Positions 51,647 through 60,492 of a DNA stretch of 64,000 nt are shown here, piece by piece. Every line of letters begins with the position of its first letter. The stretch's first letter is position 1. Below the pieces are notes generated by a model that did not search any database, had not been told where the DNA came from, and saw only the letters and a list, made by a program, of their open reading frames with translations. The position numbers and the translations under genes were made by a program. Location: positions 124,001 to 188,000 of the forward strand of contig NZ_BDAC01000001.1 in NCBI RefSeq assembly GCF_002091635.1. Direction: 5' to 3'. The DNA comes from Pseudomonas indica NBRC 103045 (GTDB lineage Bacteria > Pseudomonadota > Gammaproteobacteria > Pseudomonadales > Pseudomonadaceae).

Positions 51647-52443
51647 CGAACGACCTCCAGCATCGCGGGAGAAGTGAGAGGCAGCAGCCAACGGGCCTGC
51701 CCGGATCTAGCCTCCCCGCTGCGGGACCTATCCATCACCCAACCACGCACTTCCACGTCGCGGCCGGCCAATGCCATGAGCACTTTCTCATCGAAGGACG
51801 CGATCAGTCGGGGCTCGACACGCAGGACCAACGGCCCCTCCATCTCGAGCCAGATACCTCCGCGATTCCGCTCCACTTTTGCCACCCGCCCCCTGATCAA
51901 CGCGAAGCCGCTTTGCTCGAGCGCAGCCGCCTCCAGCCAGGGCGCACGCCGCCAGAGCCCCCGCCGCGCCTCGCGCGCATCCCGCTCGGCGGCACGCTGA
52001 CACTCCGCCAGGGCCACGTTCGGCTCGACCGCCACGGCGAAGCCCAACCCTTCCGCCAGCAATACGGCCTCGATATTGCGCCCGCCGGCGTCATAAGCAT
52101 GCGCCAAGGTACGGCCATAGCGGTCCTTGGCCTGCCGACCGGGACGTAGCCCGACCCGACCATCGTTCGCCGCTACGAGCTGAGCAAGGCGCTTGCGCGC
52201 CGCCTCGGCAAAGGGCTCGTCGGAACGCCCCTTGCGCCCCAGCTCGGGAGCATTCAGGCCGATCAACCGGATGCTGCGACCATCGACGAGGCGCACGGTG
52301 TCGCCATCCACCACCTTCTGCACCGGCAGTTGCGGCAGCTTGCCCGGAGACGGACAGAACGCCATCGCCGGGGAGAACCAAAGAACGGAAACGAAAAAGG
52401 CGCCCACAAGGGACGCCTTTTTCATCGACTCGGAAAAACCCAT
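51643..52443 (-). CDS. Exported thermonuclease-like protein with C-terminal OB-like extension
   Basis: 266 residues with signal peptide (MKKASLVGAFFVSVLWFSPAMA) and a staphylococcal-nuclease domain (about 40-150): VDGDTVRLVDGRSIRLIGLN, NAPELG, and DRYGRTLAHAYD carrying the catalytic Arg/Glu/Arg positions. About 90 residues follow that may form a second beta domain. It likely degrades nucleic acid outside the cytoplasm. Start is ATG 52443 (GGGAAG just upstream) or ATG 52425, six residues later at the typical MKK signal start; I keep the longer one. Translationally coupled to the M48 protease gene. Confidence 0.82.
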   Translation of the reverse strand: MGFSESMKKASLVGAFFVSVLWFSPAMAFCPSPGKLPQLPVQKVVDGDTVRLVDGRSIRLIGLNAPELGRKGRSDEPFAEAARKRLAQLVAANDGRVGLRPGRQAKDRYGRTLAHAYDAGGRNIEAVLLAEGLGFAVAVEPNVALAECQRAAERDAREARRGLWRRAPWLEAAALEQSGFALIRGRVAKVERNRGGIWLEMEGPLVLRVEPRLIASFDEKVLMALAGRDVEVRGWVMDRSRSGEARSGQARWLLPLTSPAMLEVVR

Positions 52444-52468
52444 CAGGCTTCCCGTAGCGCGGGCCAGA

Positions 52469-52681
52469 TTACTTGGCGCCGAACACGCCGAAACGCTGCT
52501 TGAAGCGATCGATACGGCCGCCGGTGTCCAGCACTTTCTGCTTGCCGGTGTAGAACGGGTGGCACTCGGAGCACACGTCCAGGCTGATCGGCTTGCACAG
52601 GGTTGAACGGGTCTTGATGACGTTGCCGCAGCTGCAGGTGGCAACGACTTCATCGTACGCGGGATGGATTTCCGGTTTCAT
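52469..52681 (-). CDS. rpmE: Ribosomal protein bL31
   Basis: 70-residue 50S protein, zinc-binding form: Cys16, Cys18, Cys37 and Cys40 are all present, so this is the C+ paralogue replaced by a C- form under zinc limitation in some bacteria. Start ATG 52681 with the usual [10 protein letters not shown]-terminus. It is divergent from priA across a 164-nt gap, an arrangement typical of gammaproteobacteria. Confidence 0.97.
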   Translation of the reverse strand: MKPEIHPAYDEVVATCSCGNVIKTRSTLCKPISLDVCSECHPFYTGKQKVLDTGGRIDRFKQRFGVFGAK

Positions 52682-52845
52682 CGTCTGATCCTCAGGTCTA
52701 GCGTGCCGCCACCCGACCCTATGTCGGATACCGCACGGAAATAGGCGGCGGATAATACCAGAGCACGGGATCGATGCAAGCGAGGCGGTAACCGGCCGTC
52801 GTTTGGGGCCATGCTAAGATCGCGGCCTTTATCGAGGATCGCCGC

Positions 52846-55080
52846 TTGCCCGACGCCCAACCCCACTCGCCCATCCTGCGTCTTGCCCTGCCCTCGCCGC
52901 TGCGTCGCCTGTTCGACTACCGCGCGCCGACCGGCGTACCGCGCGGAGCGCTGCAGCCCGGGGTGCGCCTGCGCGTGCCGTTCGGCCGGCGCGAGGTGGT
53001 CGGCGTCCTGGTCGAGCTCAGCGATCACAGCGAGGTGCCCGCCGACAAACTCAAGGCCGCCCTCGAACTGCTCGACCAGCGCCCGCCATTGCCGGCGTCG
53101 CTGTTCAAGCTGTGCCTGTGGACCGCGCAGTACTACCAACACAGCTTGGGCGACACCCTGAGCTGGGCGCTGCCCGTCCTGCTGCGTCAGGGCGAACCGG
53201 CCGAGGCGAGGCAGGAGCGTTTCTGGCACGCGGCGCCGGATGTGCGCCTCGATGACCCGCGCCTGGCGCGGGCTCCGCGTCAGAAACAGGCGCTGCAGAC
53301 CCTCGCCCAGCACCCCCATGGCGTGGCGCATCAACTGCTCGGCAAACTGCAGATCAACAAGGACAGCCTCGACCTGCTCCTGGAAAAGGGCCTCGTGCGC
53401 GTCGAGGTGCGCAGACATCGGCCTGCCGAGCATCATGGTGGCTGGCTGGCGCAGCCCGAACTGCCGCTGAACGCCGAACAGCGCGCCGCCGCCGAGGCGG
53501 TACACGCCGGTTTTGGCCGGTTCGGCGCCTACCTGCTGGCCGGCGTCACCGGCAGCGGCAAGACCGAGGTGTACCTGCAATTGATCCGCCAGACCCTGGA
53601 AGCCGGCAAACAGGCCCTGGTACTGATCCCGGAAATCAACCTCGGCCCGCAAACGCTGGAACGCTTCGCCCGCCGCTTCAACGCCCGCATCGCCCTGCTG
53701 CACTCCAACGTCAACGACCGCGAGCGCCTGGACGCCTGGCTGGCGGCACGCGACGGCGAGGCGGACATCGTCATCGGTACCCGTTCGGCGCTGTTCACGC
53801 CGCTGAAGCATCCGGGCTTGATCATCGTCGACGAGGAGCACGACGCTTCTTATAAACAGCAGGAAGGGCTGCGTTATCACGCCCGCGATCTCGCTCTGGT
53901 CCGTGCCCGGCAGGAAGACGTGCCGATTCTGCTCGGCTCCGCCACGCCCTCGCTGGAAAGCCTGCAGAACGCCTATGCCGGCCGCTATGCCCTGCTCAAG
54001 CTCACCCAGCGCGCCGGCGGTGCGCGTCAGCCGCGCTTCCTGCGCCTGGACGTGAAGAGCCGTCCGCTGGACTCCGGCATCTCCGGGCCGATGCAACAGG
54101 CCATCGGCCAGACCCTGGAAGCCGGCCAGCAAGTGCTGGTCTTCCTCAACCGCAGGGGTTTCGCGCCGACCCTGCTCTGTCACGACTGCGGCTGGATCAG
54201 CCAGTGCCCACGCTGCGATGCACGAATGACCGTACACCAGCGATCCGGCGAACTGCGCTGCCACCACTGCGGTCACGCGCAGCGCCCACCGAGCAATTGC
54301 CCGGATTGCGGCAAGGTGGACCTGCGCCCGATTGGCGCCGGCACCGAGCGCGCCGAAGAACGCCTGCGCATCCTCTTCCCGGAATACCCGGTGCTGCGCA
54401 TCGACCGCGACAGTACGTCGCGCAAGGGCGCGATGGACCAGTTGTTCGGCACCATCCAGCGCGGCCACCCATGCATCCTGGTAGGCACCCAGATGCTCGC
54501 CAAGGGACATCATTTCCCCCGCGTCACCCTGGTGGCCATCCTCGATGCCGACGGGGGACTGTTCTCCGCCGACTTCCGTGCCAGCGAGCGCATGGCCCAA
54601 TTGATCGTTCAGGTCGCCGGACGCGCCGGACGTGCCGAGGAGCCCGGCAAGGTCATCATCCAGACCCACCTGGCCGACCACCCTCTGCTCGTGCAACTCA
54701 CCGAACAGGGCTACTTCGCCTTCGCCGAGCAGGCCCTGAGCGAGCGCCGCGCCGCCGGCCTGCCACCGTTCACCCACCTGGCGCTGCTACGCGCCGAAGC
54801 GCACAAGCCCGGCCAAGCCGAGGGTTTTCTCGACGAGGCCTGTACGGAAGCCGATCGGCTCCTGGCCGAACTGCAACTGGGCAGCATCGAGCTGCTCGGC
54901 CCCGTTCCGGCGCCGATGGAACGCCGTGCCGGCCGCTATCGTGCGCAACTCCTGCTACAAGGTAACGCCCGCGCGCCGCTGCATCGTCTGATGAACGCCT
55001 GGCTGCCGATACTCGAACACCTGCCTGGCGGCCGCGCGGTACGCTGGTCGCTGGACGTGGACCCGATCGACCTGTTCTGA
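52846..55080 (+). CDS. priA: Primosomal replication-restart helicase PriA
   Basis: 744-residue 3'-5' DNA helicase that reloads the replisome at stalled forks. It has an N-terminal DNA-binding domain (ILRLALPSPLRRLFDYR), Walker A GVTGSGKT (233-240), the DEEH box (VDEEHDASYKQQ), eight zinc-ligand cysteines in CHDCGW/CPRCDAR/CHHCGH/CPDCGK, and motif V-VI (VAGRAGRAEEPG). Start codon is TTG at 52846, with GAGGA 8-12 nt upstream; there is no ATG or GTG that keeps the conserved N-terminus. It is upstream of argS with a likely separate promoter between. Confidence 0.96.
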   Translation: MPDAQPHSPILRLALPSPLRRLFDYRAPTGVPRGALQPGVRLRVPFGRREVVGVLVELSDHSEVPADKLKAALELLDQRPPLPASLFKLCLWTAQYYQHSLGDTLSWALPVLLRQGEPAEARQERFWHAAPDVRLDDPRLARAPRQKQALQTLAQHPHGVAHQLLGKLQINKDSLDLLLEKGLVRVEVRRHRPAEHHGGWLAQPELPLNAEQRAAAEAVHAGFGRFGAYLLAGVTGSGKTEVYLQLIRQTLEAGKQALVLIPEINLGPQTLERFARRFNARIALLHSNVNDRERLDAWLAARDGEADIVIGTRSALFTPLKHPGLIIVDEEHDASYKQQEGLRYHARDLALVRARQEDVPILLGSATPSLESLQNAYAGRYALLKLTQRAGGARQPRFLRLDVKSRPLDSGISGPMQQAIGQTLEAGQQVLVFLNRRGFAPTLLCHDCGWISQCPRCDARMTVHQRSGELRCHHCGHAQRPPSNCPDCGKVDLRPIGAGTERAEERLRILFPEYPVLRIDRDSTSRKGAMDQLFGTIQRGHPCILVGTQMLAKGHHFPRVTLVAILDADGGLFSADFRASERMAQLIVQVAGRAGRAEEPGKVIIQTHLADHPLLVQLTEQGYFAFAEQALSERRAAGLPPFTHLALLRAEAHKPGQAEGFLDEACTEADRLLAELQLGSIELLGPVPAPMERRAGRYRAQLLLQGNARAPLHRLMNAWLPILEHLPGGRAVRWSLDVDPIDLF

Positions 55081-55136
55081 GCCCTTGCCGCACAAGGCAT
55101 GCGCGCCGCAGGTGGCTTGCAGCTCGCCGCTGCTTT

Positions 55137-55142
55137 TATAAT
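55137..55142 (+). promoter_or_regulatory. Likely -10 box of argS
   Basis: A perfect TATAAT 60 nt before the argS ATG. The upstream CTTGCA at 55116-55121 is the best -35 candidate but with 15-nt spacing, so only the -10 is proposed. Confidence 0.5.
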
Positions 55143-55201
55143 GCGCAGTTTTCAACCAGCGCCCCGAGGCGCCGCCGTCCCCACGGCCAAACGAGCGGAC
55201 C

Positions 55202-56965
55202 ATGAAAGACACCATTCGCCAGCTGATCCAGCACGCCCTGAACCATCTCGCCAGCGAGGGCGTTCTGCCCGAAGGGCTGAGCCCGGCGATCCAGGTGGAA
55301 AACACCAAGGACAAGAGCCACGGCGATTTCGCCAGCAACATCGCCATGATGCTGGCCAAACCGGCTGGGATGAAACCGCGCGACCTGGCGGAAAAACTGA
55401 TCGCCGCCCTGCCGGCCAACGAGCAGGTGGCCAAGGTGGAGATCGCCGGCCCCGGCTTCCTCAATTTCTTCCAGAACACCGGCGCCCTCGCCCAGCGCCT
55501 CGAAGCCGCATTGGCCGATGCCAAGCTGGGCGTACGCAAGGCCGGAGCGAAGGAGCGGGTCGTCGTGGACCTGTCCGCGCCCAACCTGGCCAAGGAAATG
55601 CACGTTGGCCACCTGCGTTCGACCATCATTGGCGACGGCGTGGCCCGGGTGCTGGAATTCCTCGGCGATGAAGTGATCCGCCAGAACCACGTGGGCGACT
55701 GGGGCACCCAGTTCGGCATGCTGCTGGCCTACCTGCAGGAAAACCCGGCCTCCGCCGAGAGCGAGCTGTCCGACCTGGAACAGTTCTATCGCGCCGCGAA
55801 GAAGCGTTTCGACGAATCCAGCGAATTCGCCGACCGCGCCCGCGAACTGGTGGTGCAGTTGCAGGCGGGCGATGCGGAATGCCTGCGTCTCTGGCACCGC
55901 TTCAACGACATCTCGCTGTCGCATTGCCAGAAGGTCTACGACCGCCTCAACGTCAAGCTGACACCCGCCGACGTCAAGGGCGAAAGCGCCTACAACGACG
56001 ACCTGCCCAATGTGATCGCCGACCTGCGCAGCGCCAGCCTGCTCACCGAGAGCGAGGGCGCCCAGTGCGTGTTCCTCGACGAATTCAAGAATGCCGAAGG
56101 CAATCCGCTGCCGGTAATCGTGCAGAAGGCCGGCGGCGGTTACCTCTATGCCACCACCGACCTCGCCGCGATGCGCTACCGCAGCCGCGTACTCAAGGCC
56201 GACCGCGCCCTGTATTTCGTCGACCAGCGCCAAGCCCTTCACTTCCAGATGGCTTTCGCCGTGGCACGCCGTGCCGGCTTCGTCCATGACGGCATGGATC
56301 TCGAGCACATGGGCTTCGGTACCATGAACGGCGCCGACGGCCGTCCCTTCAAGACCCGCGACGGCGGCACGGTGAAGCTGATCGACCTGCTCGACGAGGC
56401 CGAAGAGCGCGCCTACAAACTGGTGAAGGAGCGTAACCAGCAGCGCGCCGAACGGGGCGAAACGCCGCTGAAAGAAGACGAGCTGCGCCAGATCGGCCGC
56501 GTCGTGGGCATCGACTCGGTGAAGTACGCCGACCTCTCCAAGCACCGCACCAGCGACTACAACTTCAACTTCGAGCAGATGCTCAGCTTCGAGGGCAACA
56601 CCGCGCCCTACCTGCTCTACGCCTATACCCGCGTGGCCAGCGTGTTCCGCAAATTGGGGAAGGGCTTCGACGAAATCGAGGGCCACATCGCCCTGGATGC
56701 CGAGCAGGAGATCGCCCTGGCGGCCAAGCTGGCGCAGTTCGGCGAAGTGCTCAACAGCGTTGCCGAGAAAGGCGTCCCGCACCTGTTGTGCGCCTATCTG
56801 TATGATCTGGCCGGTCTGTTTTCCAGCTTCTACGAGCACTGCCCGATCCTCACCGCGGAGGAGCCGGCACAACAGCAGAGCCGCCTGCGCCTCGCGGCGC
56901 TGACCGGCCGTACCCTCAAGCAGGGTCTGGAACTGCTCGGGCTGGAAACTCTGGAACGCATGTAA
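55202..56965 (+). CDS. argS: Arginyl-tRNA synthetase
   Basis: 587-residue class I aminoacyl-tRNA synthetase charging tRNA-Arg. The HIGH-type motif is HVGH (134-137) in [15 protein letters not shown]; the N-terminal Add-1 domain (1 to about 110) and the DALR anticodon domain ending ...[13 protein letters not shown] are present. As in most ArgRS the KMSKS loop is degenerate. It is 19 nt upstream of the FtsN-like gene and may be co-transcribed with it. Confidence 0.97.
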   Translation: MKDTIRQLIQHALNHLASEGVLPEGLSPAIQVENTKDKSHGDFASNIAMMLAKPAGMKPRDLAEKLIAALPANEQVAKVEIAGPGFLNFFQNTGALAQRLEAALADAKLGVRKAGAKERVVVDLSAPNLAKEMHVGHLRSTIIGDGVARVLEFLGDEVIRQNHVGDWGTQFGMLLAYLQENPASAESELSDLEQFYRAAKKRFDESSEFADRARELVVQLQAGDAECLRLWHRFNDISLSHCQKVYDRLNVKLTPADVKGESAYNDDLPNVIADLRSASLLTESEGAQCVFLDEFKNAEGNPLPVIVQKAGGGYLYATTDLAAMRYRSRVLKADRALYFVDQRQALHFQMAFAVARRAGFVHDGMDLEHMGFGTMNGADGRPFKTRDGGTVKLIDLLDEAEERAYKLVKERNQQRAERGETPLKEDELRQIGRVVGIDSVKYADLSKHRTSDYNFNFEQMLSFEGNTAPYLLYAYTRVASVFRKLGKGFDEIEGHIALDAEQEIALAAKLAQFGEVLNSVAEKGVPHLLCAYLYDLAGLFSSFYEHCPILTAEEPAQQQSRLRLAALTGRTLKQGLELLGLETLERM

Positions 56966-56983
56966 AGGGAAGCCCGGAAGCGC

Positions 56984-57682
56984 ATGGCGAAGAAAAAAGC
57001 AGCACCCAAGCGCGGCGCGAGCCGCTATCAGGCACCCAAGAACAAACCGGTGCCGGGCTGGGTGTGGATGGTCTGCGGCCTCGCCATCGGCGGTTTCCTG
57101 GTGTTCCTGATGAAACTGGAGCCGGGGCGCAACGAAGTGAAGCGGCCCAAGCCCGAACAGGCACGCCCCGGCACCACCAGCCAGCCGGCCAAGACCCCGC
57201 AGCCGGCGCAGCCCGAGAAGCCGAAGTACGACTTCTACACGCTGCTGCCCGAATCCGAAGTCATCGTGCAACCGGAAGCACTGCCGGAGCCGACGCCGGC
57301 ACCAACGCCCCCGCCGACACAGCCGCCGGTCAAGCTGACCCCGGAACAGGAGGCAGCCAAGGCCGAGGCGCTGCTCAACGGCAAGACGCCGCCACCGATT
57401 CCCACGCCCACGCCGCCGCCCACCGTGGCCAAGGCGCCGGTCACCCAGTTCTTCCTGCAGGCCGGCTCGTTCCGCCGCAAGGACGACGCCGAAGCGGTGC
57501 GGGCCCAGATCATCCTGCTCGGCCAGAACGTGAAGGTGGAATCCGGCACCGTGCGCGACGAAACCTGGCACCGGGTAATGGTCGGCCCCTTCGCCAACCG
57601 CGAGCAGCTCAACAGCGCGCAAAAGGAACTCAGCGCCAACGGTTTCAGCAACCTGTTGCTGCAACAGCGCCAGGTACGCTGA
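56984..57682 (+). CDS. FtsN-like SPOR-domain cell division protein
   Basis: 232-residue bitopic inner-membrane protein: basic N-terminus ([14 protein letters not shown]), one helix ([20 protein letters not shown], about 23-42), a Pro/Thr-rich periplasmic linker, and a SPOR domain (last ~75 residues, [20 protein letters not shown]). The basic start and the position between argS and hslV match FtsN of pseudomonads. It would bind septal glycan and help activate the division machinery. Start ATG 56984. Confidence 0.87.
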   Translation: MAKKKAAPKRGASRYQAPKNKPVPGWVWMVCGLAIGGFLVFLMKLEPGRNEVKRPKPEQARPGTTSQPAKTPQPAQPEKPKYDFYTLLPESEVIVQPEALPEPTPAPTPPPTQPPVKLTPEQEAAKAEALLNGKTPPPIPTPTPPPTVAKAPVTQFFLQAGSFRRKDDAEAVRAQIILLGQNVKVESGTVRDETWHRVMVGPFANREQLNSAQKELSANGFSNLLLQQRQVR

Positions 57683-57830
57683 CCCCAGCGGAAGCGGGCT
57701 CCGACCCGCTCCATCCGGGCCCGCACGGCAGCGGAGCGACGCAATCCGTCGCTGTCACCCGGCCAGCCTTGAAACCCTCATCCGCCTGCCCCATATACCC
57801 TGCATAACGCCGTCTGCAGGAGTAAGTCCC

Positions 57831-58364
57831 TTGACCACCATCGTTTCAGTCCGCCGCCACGGCAAAGTCGTCATGGGTGGCGACGGCCAGGTTTCCCTCG
57901 GCAACACTGTCATGAAAGGCAACGCGAAGAAGGTACGCCACCTGTACCACGGCCAGGTCCTGGCCGGCTTTGCCGGTGCCACGGCGGACGCCTTCACCCT
58001 GTTCGAGCGCTTCGAAGGCCAGTTGGAGAAACACCAGGGCCATCTGGTCCGTGCCGCCGTGGAGCTGGCCAAGGATTGGCGTACCGACCGTTCGCTGAGC
58101 CGGCTGGAGGCGATGCTCGCCGTGGCCAACAAGGACGCGTCGCTGATCATCACCGGCAACGGCGACGTGGTCGAACCCGAGCACGGCCTGATCGCCATGG
58201 GCTCCGGCGGCGGTTACGCCCAGGCCGCGGCCATGGCGCTGCTGCAGCACAACGATGCGCTGTCCGCCCGCGAAGTCGCGGAAACCGCCTTGAAGATCGC
58301 CGGGGCCATCTGCGTCTTCACCAACCAGAATCTGACCATCGAGGAGCTGGACTCCGCCGTCTGA
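57831..58364 (+). CDS. hslV: ATP-dependent protease subunit HslV
   Basis: 177-residue peptidase of the HslVU (ClpYQ) complex, a proteasome-like dodecamer. The N-terminal nucleophile is Thr2 (TTIVSVRR), exposed after removal of the initiator. Start codon is TTG at 57831 with AGGAG upstream, which leaves Thr at position 2; an ATG further downstream would remove it. It is followed 26 nt later by hslU in the same operon. Confidence 0.96.
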   Translation: MTTIVSVRRHGKVVMGGDGQVSLGNTVMKGNAKKVRHLYHGQVLAGFAGATADAFTLFERFEGQLEKHQGHLVRAAVELAKDWRTDRSLSRLEAMLAVANKDASLIITGNGDVVEPEHGLIAMGSGGGYAQAAAMALLQHNDALSAREVAETALKIAGAICVFTNQNLTIEELDSAV

Positions 58365-58390
58365 GGCGCGTCCGCTCTGGAGCCTTACGC

Positions 58391-59734
58391 ATGTCCATGA
58401 CGCCCCGCGAGATCGTTCACGAACTCAACCGCCATATCATCGGCCAGGACGACGCCAAGCGCGCCGTGGCCATTGCCCTGCGCAACCGCTGGCGGCGCAT
58501 GCAGTTGCCCGTCGAACTGCGCCAGGAAGTCACGCCGAAGAACATCCTGATGATCGGCCCCACCGGGGTCGGCAAGACCGAGATCGCCCGTCGCCTGGCC
58601 AAACTGGCCAACGCTCCCTTCCTGAAGGTCGAGGCGACCAAGTTCACCGAGGTCGGCTATGTCGGCCGCGATGTGGAGTCAATCATCCGCGACCTCGCCG
58701 ATGCCGCGGTGAAGATGCTCCGCGAACAGGAAATCCAGAAAGTCCGTTACCGCGCCGAAGATGCCGCCGAAGAGCGCATCCTTGATGCTCTGCTTCCGCC
58801 GGCGCGACCGGTCGGCTTCAGCGAAGAGCCGGTGCGCAGCGAAGATTCGAACACCCGCCAACTGTTCCGCAAACGCCTGCGCGAAGGCCAGTTGGATGAC
58901 AAGGAAATCGACATCGAGGTGGCTGACGTGCCCTCCGGCGTGGAGATCATGGCGCCACCCGGCATGGAGGAGATGACCAGCCAGTTGCAGAACCTCTTCT
59001 CCGGCTTGGCCAAGGGCAAGAAGAAGAGCCGCAAACTCAAGGTCAGGGACGCGCTCAAGCTGATCCGCGACGAAGAGGCGGCACGCCTGGTCAACGAGGA
59101 AGAACTCAAGGCCCGTGCCCTGGAAGCGGTGGAGCAAAACGGTATCGTCTTCATCGATGAGATCGACAAGGTTGCCAAGCGCGGCAACGTTGGCGGTGCC
59201 GACGTTTCCCGCGAAGGCGTCCAGCGCGACCTCCTGCCGCTGATCGAAGGCTGTACGGTGAACACCAAGCTGGGCATGGTGAAGACCGACCACATCCTGT
59301 TCATCGCCTCCGGCGCCTTCCACCTGTCCAAGCCCAGCGACCTGGTGCCGGAGCTGCAGGGCCGCCTGCCGATCCGCGTGGAGCTGAAGGCCCTGTCGCC
59401 GCAGGACTTCGAGCGCATCCTCACCGAGCCGCACGCCTCGCTCACCGAGCAGTACCGCGAGCTGCTGAAGACCGAGGGGCTGGAAATCGAATTCGTCGAG
59501 GACGGCATCAAGCGTCTCGCCGAGATCGCCTGGCAGGTCAACGAGAAGACCGAGAACATCGGCGCCCGCCGGCTGCACACACTGCTCGAACGCCTGTTGG
59601 AAGAGGTCTCCTTCAGCGCCGCCGACCTGGCCAGCGAGCACAGCGGCAAGCCGATCCGGATCGACGCCGCCTACGTCAACAGTCACCTCGGCGAACTGGC
59701 GCAGGACGAAGACCTGTCGCGCTATATTCTCTAA
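58391..59734 (+). CDS. hslU: ATP-dependent unfoldase subunit HslU
   Basis: 447-residue AAA+ unfoldase that feeds substrates to HslV. Walker A GPTGVGKT (56-63), Walker [11 protein letters not shown], the pore-loop GYVGRD and the inserted I-domain (about 110-240) are visible, and the conserved C-terminal tail ends SRYIL, the part that docks in HslV. Start ATG 58391 gives the family N-terminus MSMTPREIV. Confidence 0.97.
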   Translation: MSMTPREIVHELNRHIIGQDDAKRAVAIALRNRWRRMQLPVELRQEVTPKNILMIGPTGVGKTEIARRLAKLANAPFLKVEATKFTEVGYVGRDVESIIRDLADAAVKMLREQEIQKVRYRAEDAAEERILDALLPPARPVGFSEEPVRSEDSNTRQLFRKRLREGQLDDKEIDIEVADVPSGVEIMAPPGMEEMTSQLQNLFSGLAKGKKKSRKLKVRDALKLIRDEEAARLVNEEELKARALEAVEQNGIVFIDEIDKVAKRGNVGGADVSREGVQRDLLPLIEGCTVNTKLGMVKTDHILFIASGAFHLSKPSDLVPELQGRLPIRVELKALSPQDFERILTEPHASLTEQYRELLKTEGLEIEFVEDGIKRLAEIAWQVNEKTENIGARRLHTLLERLLEEVSFSAADLASEHSGKPIRIDAAYVNSHLGELAQDEDLSRYIL

Positions 59735-59742
59735 GAGCAGTT

Positions 59743-59800
59743 GCAAGCGCCAAGCTACAAGCCGGAAGCATCCCGCTTCGACTTGTAGCTTGACGCTTGC
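59743..59800. repeat. Long imperfect hairpin of GCAAGC...AAGCTACAAG type
   Basis: Arms 59743-59769 and 59775-59800 pair over ~26 bp with few mismatches and a 5-nt loop; each arm is built from GCAAGC and CAAGCTACAAG units. A further related stretch (GCGGCTTGGAGCTTGCG) runs to 59815. It lies between hslU and the DUF971 gene and may end or stabilise the hslVU mRNA. Same family as 31631 and 33170. Confidence 0.7.
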
Positions 59801-59815
59801 GGCTTGGAGCTTGCG

Positions 59816-60190
59816 ATGCGGATACCCAGCGCCATTGAACTGCACAAAGCCTCGAAGACCCTCACACTGAAATACGGTGAGGGCGAGAGCTATACCCTGC
59901 CGGCCGAATTCCTTCGCGTGCACTCGCCATCCGCCGAGGTGCAGGGGCACGGCAACCCGATACTGCAATACGGCAAACTGCATGTCGGCCTCAGCAAAAT
60001 CGAGCCGGCCGGGCAGTACGCCCTCAAGCTCAGCTTCGATGACGGGCACGACAGCGGCCTGTTCACCTGGGATTACCTCCACCACCTGGCCACCAACCAG
60101 GAACGCCTGTGGAAGGAATACCTCGCCGCCCTGGCCGCAGCCGGCAAATCCCGCGACCCCGACGAGTCGGTGGTCAAGCTGATGCTGTAG
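59816..60190 (+). CDS. DUF971 family protein
   Basis: 124-residue protein matching the gamma-butyrobetaine hydroxylase-like N-terminal domain (DUF971): LKYGEGESYTLPAEFLRVHS and GLFTWDYLHHLATNQERLW. The domain is common next to hslVU and pha genes in pseudomonads; function unknown, with suggested links to Fe-S handling in other organisms. ATG 59816 is used rather than a TTG four codons earlier; its SD GGAG (59807-59810) is part of the repeat element upstream. Confidence 0.85.
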   Translation: MRIPSAIELHKASKTLTLKYGEGESYTLPAEFLRVHSPSAEVQGHGNPILQYGKLHVGLSKIEPAGQYALKLSFDDGHDSGLFTWDYLHHLATNQERLWKEYLAALAAAGKSRDPDESVVKLML

Positions 60191-60492
60191 TCCGCCACCC
60201 AGGCGGACCAGACCACCTCCCTCCTCCCCCTCCGCGGTTAGGGCGAATTTTCTAATCCGCCCCGGCATACTCGTCCGGGCATATGGCCATTCGCTGGGCC
60301 GCTTGCGCAAAAACCCAAACTCGGGTAACCAAGGAACTGGCAGGTTCCCTGCATCCAATCGAAGGATGCAAATCAAGACGCGGAGTGGTTTTTCCGCAAC
60401 CGGTAACCCGAGCAGTACCAGGCCGTTCGCCCTGTGTCGCCGCGCACACAGCAGCATGCCGGTATCCGTCTCAGGACAATGGAGCGTCGTTG
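60191..60492. promoter_or_regulatory. 302-nt control region of the pha locus
   Basis: Gene-free. It contains a pyrimidine-rich stretch (60209-60235), the sigma-54 promoter at 60338, an 11-bp inverted repeat CTCGGGTAACC (60320-60330) / GGTAACCCGAG (60402-60412) surrounding it, and a 7-bp inverted repeat TGCATCC/GGATGCA (60350-60356, 60364-60370) overlapping its -12 element. No other gene is seen. Confidence 0.6.
60338..60353 (+). promoter_or_regulatory. Sigma-54 (-24/-12) promoter of phaC1
   Basis: TGGCAGGTTCCCTGCA has GG at 60339-60340 and GC at 60351-60352, exactly 10 nt apart as required for RpoN. It matches TGGCAnR-N4-yTGCA well. A -24/-12 promoter upstream of phaC1 has been reported for P. 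aeruginosa. The transcript leader to the ATG would be about 130 nt. Confidence 0.7.
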
